Source of the DNA: Haemophilus sp.
Lineage (GTDB): Bacteria; Pseudomonadota; Gammaproteobacteria; Enterobacterales; Pasteurellaceae
Length of the DNA: 21,000 nt
Assembly (NCBI GenBank): GCA_019423005.1
Contig: JAHZCF010000096.1
Span: forward strand, 1-21,000
Direction: 5' to 3'
Below the pieces are notes generated by a model, which had not been told where the DNA came from, ran no database searches, and saw only the letters and a program-made list of their open reading frames with translations. The translations under genes were made by a program, and so were the position numbers. Of the stretch, positions 15,316 through 21,000 are shown piece after piece. How positions within the stretch are numbered: position 1 is the stretch's first letter; the number at the start of each line of letters is the position of its first letter.

Positions 15316-15825
15316 ATGTCTGAACAAAATCAACAACCTGAAGTAGCAGCTGAAGAGCAACAAGAAGCAGTACTTCAAATTCAACGTATTTATGTAAAAG
15401 ATGTTTCTTTTGAAGCACCAAATCTTCCTCATATTTTCCACCAAGAATGGAAACCAAAACTCGGCTTTGATTTAAGCACTGAAGCCGTTCAAGTGGGTGA
15501 AGATTTATACGAAGTCACGTTAAACATCAACGTAGAAACCACCATGGAAGACTCTGGTGATGTGGCGTTTATTTGTGAAGTAAAACAAGCTGGCGTATTT
15601 ACAATCAGCGGTTTAGAAGATGTTCAAATGGCACACTGCTTAACATCTCAATGCCCAAATATGCTTTTCCCTTATGCACGTGAATTGATTTCTAACTTAG
15701 TAAATCGCGGTACATTCCCGGCATTAAACCTTTCTCCAGTAAACTTCGATGCGTTGTTCATTGATTACATGAACAAGCAGCAAGCAGCAGCCGAAGCGGA
15801 AGAAAATCAGGAAACCCAACATTAA
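15316..15825 (+). CDS. secB: Protein export chaperone SecB
   Basis: Cytosolic tetrameric chaperone that keeps secretory precursors unfolded and hands them to SecA. The 169 residues equal the Haemophilus form (155 in E. coli), with a Gln/Glu-rich N-terminal extension and an acidic C-terminal tail (AAAEAEENQETQH). Core motifs are present: IQRIYVKDVSFEAPNLPHIF at about 22-41, CEVKQAGVFTISGLE, the conserved CPNMLFPYARELISNLVNRGTFPALNLSPVNFDALF-type stretch ending the core. ATG 15316 has AAGGA in front. It is 9 bases after yibN and is followed at once by a strong terminator. Confidence 0.97.
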   Translation: MSEQNQQPEVAAEEQQEAVLQIQRIYVKDVSFEAPNLPHIFHQEWKPKLGFDLSTEAVQVGEDLYEVTLNINVETTMEDSGDVAFICEVKQAGVFTISGLEDVQMAHCLTSQCPNMLFPYARELISNLVNRGTFPALNLSPVNFDALFIDYMNKQQAAAEAEENQETQH

Positions 15826-15832
15826 TTGTGAT

Positions 15833-15865
15833 AAGGGCAGGCGATACCGTCTGCCCTTTTATTTT
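15833..15865 (+). terminator. Intrinsic terminator after secB
   Basis: AAGGGCAGGCG (15833-15843) pairs with CGTCTGCCCTT (15848-15858, one G-T pair) around ATAC, followed by TTATTTTA. It ends 20 bases before the gpsA start, so some read-through or coupling must supply gpsA, as no other promoter is visible. Confidence 0.88.
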
Positions 15866-15878
15866 AAAGGTGATTGAA

Positions 15879-16886
15879 ATGAACCCATCCCAATCTCCAA
15901 TTACCATTCTTGGTTGCGGTTCTTATGGAACAGCACTCGCTATCTCATTTTCTCGCAATGGCTCTCCAACCTATCTTTGGGGGCACAATCCCGAGCACAT
16001 TAATCAAATGCAACAGGAACGTCAAAATCGCCGTTTTCTACCTGATATTGAATTTCCAGAAAGTTTGCATTTAGAATTGGATTTGAAAACGGCGCTTGAG
16101 CAATCGAAAGACATTTTAATTGTGGTGCCAAGCCATGCTTTCGGCGAAATTCTCTTAAAAATTCGACCGCACTTAAAACCTGATCATCGTTTAATTTGGG
16201 CAACTAAAGGATTAGAACGTAACACTGGCCGATTACTACAAGAAGTAGTGGAAGAAACCTTAGGTAAAGCAATTCCAACCGCTGTGCTTTCTGGTCCCAC
16301 TTTTGCGAAAGAATTGGCTCAAGGTTTACCAACAGCGATTACCCTTGCCTCTCGTAATGAAAAGTTTGCCTTAGAATTTCAAGCGCGAATTCATTGCAGT
16401 CAGCATTTTCGGGTGTATGTAAACCAAGATATGATTGGCGTTCAATTAGGTGGCGCCATTAAAAACGTAATTGCGATTGGCGCAGGTATTTCAGATGGTA
16501 TGGGATTTGGTGCCAATGCCAGAACGGCATTGATTACCCGTGGAATTGCGGAAATTACTCGCTTAGGTGTAGCCATGGGAGCGAATACACAAACCTTTAT
16601 GGGCATGTCTGGTTTAGGTGATTTAGTGCTCACTTGTACCGATAACCAATCCCGTAACCGTCGATTTGGTTTAATGCTTGGCAAAGGGACTGATAGCCAA
16701 CAAGCCATGGATGAAATTGGTCAGGTGGTGGAAGGGTTTTATAACACCAAAGAAACCTATTTATTGGCGCAACGACAAGACGTGGAAATGCCGATTACAG
16801 AACAAATTTACCAAATGCTCTTTTGTGGTAAAAGTGCACAAGAAGTCGCACTGAGCTTATTAGGTCGTGAACGAAAAGGCGAATAA
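15879..16886 (+). CDS. gpsA: Glycerol-3-phosphate dehydrogenase [NAD(P)+], biosynthetic
   Basis: Cytosolic enzyme that reduces dihydroxyacetone phosphate to sn-glycerol 3-phosphate for phospholipid synthesis. The start is ATG 15879, giving 335 residues as in Haemophilus, with AAAGGTG 6 bases before; an in-frame GTG at 15828 would lie in the secB terminator and is rejected. The NAD(P) motif is GCGSYGTALA at 12-21, with Cys where most relatives have Ala. Catalytic Lys195 lies in LGGAIKNV, followed by the conserved GISDGMGFGANARTALITRG segment. secB-gpsA-cysE order is conserved in gamma-proteobacteria. It is 9 bases from cysE and clearly co-transcribed with it. One exact uptake sequence lies inside. 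Confidence 0.97.
   Translation: MNPSQSPITILGCGSYGTALAISFSRNGSPTYLWGHNPEHINQMQQERQNRRFLPDIEFPESLHLELDLKTALEQSKDILIVVPSHAFGEILLKIRPHLKPDHRLIWATKGLERNTGRLLQEVVEETLGKAIPTAVLSGPTFAKELAQGLPTAITLASRNEKFALEFQARIHCSQHFRVYVNQDMIGVQLGGAIKNVIAIGAGISDGMGFGANARTALITRGIAEITRLGVAMGANTQTFMGMSGLGDLVLTCTDNQSRNRRFGLMLGKGTDSQQAMDEIGQVVEGFYNTKETYLLAQRQDVEMPITEQIYQMLFCGKSAQEVALSLLGRERKGE
16166..16174 (-). repeat. DNA uptake sequence core (ACCGCACTT)
   Basis: Exact core in gpsA. Confidence 0.85.
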
Positions 16887-16895
16887 GGAGAAAAA

Positions 16896-17693
16896 ATGAC
16901 GTTAGAAGTATGGCAACACATTCGCCAAGAGGCAAAAGAATTAGCAGAATGCGAACCAATGCTCGCAAGCTTTTTCCATTCCACCATTTTAAAACATCAA
17001 AATCTTGGCAGTGCCTTGAGTTATTTACTTGCAAATAAACTGGCTAACCCGATCATGCCGGCAATTTCGCTACGTGAAATTATTGAAGAAGCCTATCAGG
17101 CCGAGCCCAATATCATTGACTGTGCTGCTTGTGATATTAAAGCTGTGCGCCACCGCGATCCTGCTGTGGAATTGTGGTCCACACCATTGCTTTATCTAAA
17201 AGGTTTTCACGCTATTCAGAGCTATCGAATTACCCATTATTTGTGGAACCAAAATCGAAAAGCACTCGCACTTTATTTACAAAATCAAATTTCAGTGGCT
17301 TTCGATGTGGATATTCATCCTGCGGCCAAAATTGGGCACGGCATTATGTTTGACCACGCTACCGGTATTGTTGTCGGCGAAACTTCGGTAATTGAAAATG
17401 ATGTGTCTATCTTACAAGGTGTTACCCTCGGTGGTACAGGTAAAGAATCCGGCGATCGCCATCCAAAAGTACGAGAAGGTGTGATGATTGGAGCAGGGGC
17501 AAAAATTCTCGGTAATATCGAAGTGGGCAAATATGCCAAAATTGGTGCCAACTCTGTTGTACTTCAACCTGTGCCTGAATATGCCACCGCTGCAGGTGTG
17601 CCTGCTCGTATTGTCGGCAAAGACAAAGCGGCGAAGCCAGCCTTTGAAATGAATCAATATTTTATCGATGATGATATAAATTTGAATATTTAA
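16896..17693 (+). CDS. cysE: Serine O-acetyltransferase
   Basis: First enzyme of cysteine synthesis: acetylates L-serine with acetyl-CoA to O-acetylserine. The 265 residues match the Haemophilus form. An N-terminal helical domain (1-135) is followed by a left-handed beta-helix of hexapeptide repeats (about 140-240). Catalytic Asp139 and His154 (DVDIHP, MFDHATG) sit at the numbers known for the H. influenzae enzyme. The C-terminal tail ends INLNI; in Haemophilus this tail with its final Ile inserts into the CysK active site to form the cysteine synthase complex. Shine-Dalgarno AAGGAGA is at the gpsA end. The last 50 bases, ending exactly at the stop codon, recur 658 bases downstream beyond an extra gene, which marks this 3' end as an insertion point. 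Confidence 0.97.
   Translation: MTLEVWQHIRQEAKELAECEPMLASFFHSTILKHQNLGSALSYLLANKLANPIMPAISLREIIEEAYQAEPNIIDCAACDIKAVRHRDPAVELWSTPLLYLKGFHAIQSYRITHYLWNQNRKALALYLQNQISVAFDVDIHPAAKIGHGIMFDHATGIVVGETSVIENDVSILQGVTLGGTGKESGDRHPKVREGVMIGAGAKILGNIEVGKYAKIGANSVVLQPVPEYATAAGVPARIVGKDKAAKPAFEMNQYFIDDDINLNI
17644..17693 (+). repeat. Direct repeat copy 1 (functional cysE 3' end)
   Basis: Fifty bases, 17644-17693, ending exactly at the cysE stop, match copy 2 at 18302-18351 with three differences; the last 32 bases are identical. This copy encodes EMNQYFIDDDINLNI. Confidence 0.97.
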
Positions 17694-17717
17694 AAATATT
17701 TGCAAAAAGGAAAACAT

Positions 17718-18305
17718 ATGACTGAGGAAAAAAAGTATCCACAACTTTCGATGAATGAGTTTTTTTTTACGTATAGCTTCATATTTGTTTTGCTATTATT
17801 CATATCTGTAATTATTTTTTTTAACGATGTTCCAATAACTAACTTTGAAATATTTATCGATAAATATTTAGTCAAGGGGAGAGGAGTATATTCTCATATA
17901 TACTCCTTTCAATCTGAAATAATCTCAAATTTGTCGATGATTATTGCTCCACTGTTTGCTATTTATCTAGCATTAACTTTGAAGCTCACTTACTCGTCGG
18001 AAAATGAAATTATTAATAGTGGAAGGGTAATAGAGAAAAGTGTAAAAAAAACTATATTAATGAAATTTTGCTTTATTATATCAGCACTGCTTCTTGTAAC
18101 GATGTGTATGTTTTTAACATACATATATAATTGGGATCTTGAAGAATCTAAAACTAATACATTATTTGTTAGGGATAATGTAATATGGTTGCTATCCTTA
18201 ACTTATATAATTTATACAGGGACATTCTTTACACTTTTTGTGCTGTTTAGCGTAATACGTCACCCAGTATCTTCATTAAAGTATCATATATACCGACCAA
18301 ATTGA
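17718..18305 (+). CDS. Uncharacterised four-helix membrane protein in an insert after cysE
   Basis: I do not recognise this 195-residue protein. Four hydrophobic segments are visible, about 15-35, 68-90, 112-136 and 154-180, separated by a polar loop of about 30 residues (36-67), a loop with Ser/Glu/Lys (91-111) and a short acidic loop (NWDLEESKTN). There is no signal peptide, catalytic motif or nucleotide-binding motif. I chose ATG 17718, with AAAAAGG 8-14 bases before, over an in-frame TTG at 17700. Base composition is unlike its neighbours: about 27% G+C in six 60-base lines counted by eye, against roughly 40% or more in cysE. The stop (TGA 18303-18305) runs into the second copy of the cysE-end repeat. 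It has no terminator before it and should be co-transcribed with gpsA-cysE. It looks acquired; a role in immunity, phage exclusion or signalling cannot be argued from sequence alone. Confidence 0.8.
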   Translation: MTEEKKYPQLSMNEFFFTYSFIFVLLLFISVIIFFNDVPITNFEIFIDKYLVKGRGVYSHIYSFQSEIISNLSMIIAPLFAIYLALTLKLTYSSENEIINSGRVIEKSVKKTILMKFCFIISALLLVTMCMFLTYIYNWDLEESKTNTLFVRDNVIWLLSLTYIIYTGTFFTLFVLFSVIRHPVSSLKYHIYRPN

Positions 18306-18351
18306 AATAAACCAATATCTTATCGATGATGATATAAATTTGAATATTTAA
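18302..18351 (+). repeat. Direct repeat copy 2 (orphan cysE 3' end)
   Basis: A variant of the cysE 3' end without the rest of the gene. In the cysE frame it still reads EINQYLIDDDINLNI and stop (18304-18351), differing from the intact gene by Met to Ile, Phe to Leu and one silent change. Similarity ends sharply on both sides. The nine bases GACCAAAAT then lead to the next start codon. Confidence 0.97.
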
Positions 18352-18360
18352 GACCAAAAT

Positions 18361-19173
18361 ATGATTAACAAAGACACCCAACTTTGCATGTCTCTTTCTG
18401 GCAGACCTGGCAATTTTGGTACAACATTCCATAACTATCTGTATCAAAAATTAGGGCTTAATTTTATCTATAAAGCCTTTACTACCACGGATATTGAAAG
18501 CGCCGTCAAAGGCATTCGTGCACTTGGTATTCGAGGTTGTGCCGTTTCAATGCCTTTTAAAGAAAGCTGCATGCCATTTTTAGATGAAATCTCCCCTTCT
18601 GCACAAGCCATTCAGTCTGTGAATACCATTGTGAATGATCAAGGTTTTCTTCGTGCTTACAACACTGACTATATTGCCATTGTTAAACTTATCAAAGAAT
18701 ATCAATTAGATAAAAAGAGTAGAGTGATTGTACAAGGCAGTGGTGGTATGACAAAAGCCGTCGTCGCAGCCTTTAAAAACAGTGGATTTGAGCATCTTAA
18801 GATTTTTGCTCGAAATGAAAAAACAGGTAAAAATTTAGCCGCACTTTATGACTATGAATATATCCCATCTTTAGGCAATCAATCGGCAGACATTTTAGTC
18901 AACGTTACGCCAATTGGGATGAAAGGTGGAAAAGAAGAATTTAATCTCGCCTTTCCTGAAAATCTTATTCAACAAGCTCAAACCGCTTTTGATGTGGTGG
19001 CAATTCCTGCTGAAACACCGTTTATCCAATTTGCTCAAAAGCAAGGTAAACAAACAATTTCTGGTGCAGAAGTGATTGTGCTACAAGCTGTCGAACAATT
19101 TGAGCTCTACACTGGGGTTCGACCTGATGACCAATTAGTCGCAGAAGCCGCAGCTATTTGCAAGGGCAAATAG
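18361..19173 (+). CDS. Shikimate dehydrogenase-like protein (HI0607 type)
   Basis: A 270-residue NAD(P)-dependent dehydrogenase of the AroE superfamily, very like the H. influenzae HI0607 protein described as a shikimate dehydrogenase-like enzyme (SDH-L). The opening MINKDTQLCMSLSGRPGNFG and the VSMPFKESC block carry the substrate site; catalytic Lys67 and Asp103 (AYNTDY) are conserved. The nucleotide-binding loop is VIVQGSGGMTKA at about 122-133. True AroE is usually encoded elsewhere, and the SDH-L group has low activity on shikimate, so its real substrate is open. In the presumed ancestral layout it directly follows cysE by nine bases; here the extra membrane protein gene separates them, but the nine bases before the ATG are kept. 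No strong Shine-Dalgarno is seen, suggesting coupling to upstream translation, which now would come from the orphan repeat or inserted gene. Confidence 0.92.
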   Translation: MINKDTQLCMSLSGRPGNFGTTFHNYLYQKLGLNFIYKAFTTTDIESAVKGIRALGIRGCAVSMPFKESCMPFLDEISPSAQAIQSVNTIVNDQGFLRAYNTDYIAIVKLIKEYQLDKKSRVIVQGSGGMTKAVVAAFKNSGFEHLKIFARNEKTGKNLAALYDYEYIPSLGNQSADILVNVTPIGMKGGKEEFNLAFPENLIQQAQTAFDVVAIPAETPFIQFAQKQGKQTISGAEVIVLQAVEQFELYTGVRPDDQLVAEAAAICKGK

Positions 19174-19185
19174 TTAAGGTTCAAT

Positions 19186-19218
19186 AAAAAAGGCGTTTTA
19201 ATTCAAAACGCCTTTTTT
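19186..19218. terminator. Bidirectional terminator between the SDH-like gene and pgtP
   Basis: AAAAAAGGCGTTTT (19186-19199) pairs with AAAACGCCTTTTTT (19205-19218) around AATTC. A-run and T-run on either side make it work for both convergent genes. Confidence 0.95.
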
Positions 19219-19220
19219 GT

Positions 19221-20576
19221 TTATTGCATATTAAGAATTTTTTGCAAGCCACGGTGAGATAAATAGCAGAAAATAAAACACATCACCGCACCACACATGA
19301 TGGTATAGAATCCACTACTCCAACCAAATTTATCCACAACAAAACCAAACAATGTTGTACCAAATGTGGAGCCAACGATATAACTCATAAATCCACGTAA
19401 CCCTACTGCAGATCCTAATGCAAAACTAGGAATAACTTCCATTGCTTGTACTGCAACCATAGATTGAGGAATATATACCAAACACCCAACTATTGCAGAG
19501 AATAAAATAATGGCAAAAATGGATTCTGAGTTCATGTAGCCGAATACACAGAAGAAAACAATCGTCATACAAATCATTGGTAAATACATAATTTTTCCAC
19601 GGAAAAATTTATCAATTAACCATCCAGCAATGAGCGTTGATGGAATAGCTGCCCATTCAAAAATCATAAATGCAGCACCCATATCTGTTTTAGTAAGACC
19701 TTTTTCTTTAAGAAGATAAAGCGGAATCCAAGTTAACATACCAAAACGAACCATATAGGTGAAAATATCAACACCAACGAGATACCAAGAATTAGGGTTT
19801 TTAACGACAAATTTATAAAAAATTTGGAATGCAGTCATATTTTCTGGTTTTTCAGATAAATGACCTTTTAATTTTGTATTAACCGTTTCTTCGTTATACA
19901 TTTCCTCAACGGTTGGCAGTCCTTCTTCAGCAGGACGGCGTTTCACAAAAAATAACACAAGGAAAACACCAATTAAGGCAATGATACTCGGTACAACATA
20001 AGTAGAAATTTCCCATTGTTCAGAACCGAGATAAGCAAGACTAGCGCCTACAATTGGTGCCACAATACCACCACCTAAATTATGTGATACATTCCAAGTT
20101 GTACTTGCTCTCCCACGTTGGCTACGCGGATACCAATATCCAACTGTAATAATTGAAGGACCTACCCCCATTCCCTGGAATACCCCTAATAAAATGACTA
20201 ATCCTACGAATAAATAGAAGCTTGTTGAGAACCCCATCATAATATTAATAAGAATACAAAGAAGAAGCCCTAAAGCCATAAAGTAGCGAGGATTAGCTTT
20301 ATCTGCCAAGATACTCATTGCGCCTTTGCTACACCCATATGTAATCAGCAAAGAGGATGTCAGTAAACCAATTTGCGTCTTAGAAAGCTCTAATTTTTCT
20401 GCCAGATAGGGAGTGGATAGAACAAAGTTATTACGGACAATGTAGTAACACATGTAACCAATAAAAACACCGATAAGAGAATGAAGCTGATATTTTAAAT
20501 ATTTACTTTTGATTTCGGTTGAATAACTACTATTCATACCATTCATTCTTGATGAAAGATTTGTTGTACTGCTCAT
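19221..20576 (-). CDS. pgtP: Phosphoglycerate transporter PgtP (organophosphate:phosphate antiporter family)
   Basis: Inner-membrane MFS carrier of the organophosphate:phosphate antiporter group (GlpT, UhpT, UhpC, PgtP). I assign it to PgtP, which in Salmonella imports phosphoglycerates and phosphoenolpyruvate, because long blocks agree with that protein as I remember it: YYIVRNNFVLSTPYLAEKL near 44-62, SKGAMSILADKANPRYFMA, FQGMGVGPSIIT, WNVSHNLGGGIVAPIVGA, FEWAAIPSTLIAGWL and GSAVGLRGFMSYI. GlpT and UhpT agree much less. The 451 residues and about 12 helices fit. Known Salmonella regulators pgtA, pgtB and pgtC are not beside it here (udp follows); instead a perfect CRP site lies at the class II position. 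AAAGGA precedes ATG 20576. Substrate is inferred from similarity only. Confidence 0.87.
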   Translation of the reverse strand: MSSTTNLSSRMNGMNSSYSTEIKSKYLKYQLHSLIGVFIGYMCYYIVRNNFVLSTPYLAEKLELSKTQIGLLTSSLLITYGCSKGAMSILADKANPRYFMALGLLLCILINIMMGFSTSFYLFVGLVILLGVFQGMGVGPSIITVGYWYPRSQRGRASTTWNVSHNLGGGIVAPIVGASLAYLGSEQWEISTYVVPSIIALIGVFLVLFFVKRRPAEEGLPTVEEMYNEETVNTKLKGHLSEKPENMTAFQIFYKFVVKNPNSWYLVGVDIFTYMVRFGMLTWIPLYLLKEKGLTKTDMGAAFMIFEWAAIPSTLIAGWLIDKFFRGKIMYLPMICMTIVFFCVFGYMNSESIFAIILFSAIVGCLVYIPQSMVAVQAMEVIPSFALGSAVGLRGFMSYIVGSTFGTTLFGFVVDKFGWSSGFYTIMCGAVMCFIFCYLSHRGLQKILNMQ

Positions 20577-20609
20577 AATGAATCCTTTCTAGTAAAAATA
20601 TTGTCTAGA

Positions 20610-20652
20610 ATTTTAATGAAAAAGGAGAGTGAATTTTGTGATGTGCATCACA
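20610..20652 (-). promoter_or_regulatory. CRP-dependent class II promoter of pgtP
   Basis: TGTGATGTGCATCACA (20637-20652) is a perfect CRP consensus (TGTGA-N6-TCACA), with flanking A/T-runs also fitting. On the minus strand TAAAAT (20615-20610) is a good -10; the start would be near 20603, so the site is centred at -41.5. The leader is about 27 bases. Confidence 0.85.
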
Positions 20653-20740
20653 TTTTTGTAGCATTTTGAGAAAAAATTGAATATTGAGATAAAAATATTT
20701 TCAGAGACGAGCAGAATTCACTTGTTTTAATATAATGAAA

Positions 20741-20770
20741 AAATAAAGGCGTTTTTATTAAAACGCCTTT
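20741..20770 (-). terminator. Intrinsic terminator of udp
   Basis: AAAGGCGTTTT (20745-20755) pairs with AAAACGCCTTT (20760-20770) around TATT. On the minus strand it follows the udp stop by 6 bases and runs into ATTTTTTCATT. Confidence 0.93.
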
Positions 20771-20776
20771 TACATA

Positions 20777-21000
20777 TTACGCTAACAATTTTCTTGCTGC
20801 TTCCACTACGACTGATACTGCTTTGTCTTCCGTATCTTTCATGGTGGCTTCATTTGGGATTTCTTGTTGTGTACGGTTCACAATCACACCTGCCACCATA
20901 CCAGCTCGTAAGCCAAGGGCGTTACACATTGTGAATAATGTGGCGGATTCCATCTCATAGTTCATCACATTGAGATCTTGCCATTGTTTTAACAAGCCTT
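20777..21000 (-). CDS. udp: Uridine phosphorylase, C-terminal part
   Basis: The last 74 or so residues of uridine phosphorylase, which splits uridine with phosphate to uracil and ribose 1-phosphate. The visible part contains NVMNYEMESATLFTMC, where the Met-Glu pair contacts the ribose in this family, then LRAGMVAGVIVNRTQQEIPN and the terminal VVEAARKLL, nearly as in E. coli Udp. The frame stays open to the window edge; a TTG at 20993-20995 is internal, not a start. The rest of the gene lies to the right. Confidence 0.95.
   Translation of the reverse strand, partial: GLLKQWQDLNVMNYEMESATLFTMCNALGLRAGMVAGVIVNRTQQEIPNEATMKDTEDKAVSVVVEAARKLLA

Noticed and set aside
15828..15878. GTG start for gpsA at 15828
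   Set aside because: The added codons lie within the secB terminator; ATG 15879 has AAAGGTG and gives 335 residues.
17700..17717. TTG start for the membrane protein at 17700
   Set aside because: ATG 17718 is placed correctly behind AAAAAGG; the extra residues overlap that Shine-Dalgarno.
17412..17744. Minus-strand open frames over cysE and the repeat, including similar stretches at both repeat copies
   Set aside because: They are antisense shadows of cysE and of the repeat; no start signals or family match.
1..21000. CRISPR arrays, tRNA or rRNA genes, IS elements, integrases
   Set aside because: No regularly spaced repeats, cloverleaf-like genes or transposase/integrase proteins were seen; the only notable direct repeat is the cysE-end pair.

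Overview
The window looks like chromosome of a Pasteurellaceae bacterium close to Haemophilus parainfluenzae. Eleven exact copies of the Haemophilus-type DNA uptake core AAGTGCGGT (either strand) are scattered through it, most proteins read like close relatives of H. influenzae proteins, and base composition is AT-rich. The species call is inference from memory; no database was searched.

Left part (1-4756): the end of a hydrogenase-2 operon (hybC partial, hybD, hybE) converges through a strong hairpin on a leftward rpiA-serA operon. A 14/16 match to the PurR operator sits just upstream of rpiA, which would tie ribose-5-phosphate and serine supply to purine control. Next (4865-11978): leftward lon with a textbook sigma-32 heat-shock promoter, followed by a terminator and hemW; divergent from lon are a VirK/YbjX-family gene and a YfcC-family transporter gene; then a small exported DUF3108 protein on the minus strand.

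Middle (12103-14609): ansB and a DcuA/DcuB-type transporter form a leftward unit with an FNR site at the class II position before ansB. Periplasmic asparaginase makes aspartate, the Dcu carrier exchanges it for succinate, and hydrogenase-2 can feed electrons to fumarate, so the window has an anaerobic fumarate-respiration theme.

Right part (14860-19173): rightward yibN-secB-gpsA-cysE, like the enterobacterial yibN-grxC-secB-gpsA-cysE order but without grxC, ending in a shikimate-dehydrogenase-like gene (HI0607 type). Between cysE and that gene lies the most unusual object here: an AT-rich 195-residue four-helix membrane protein gene bracketed by a 50-bp direct repeat of the cysE 3' end (47/50 identical). 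The second copy still encodes a variant CysE C-terminal tail with stop codon. This looks like a precise insertion at the cysE 3' end. The window closes with a leftward pgtP-like phosphoglycerate transporter under a perfect CRP box at -41.5, and the 3' end of udp.

No tRNA, rRNA, CRISPR or IS element was recognised. No gene-free stretch exceeds 300 bases; the longest (8480-8714, 14610-14859, 20577-20776) hold the promoters described.
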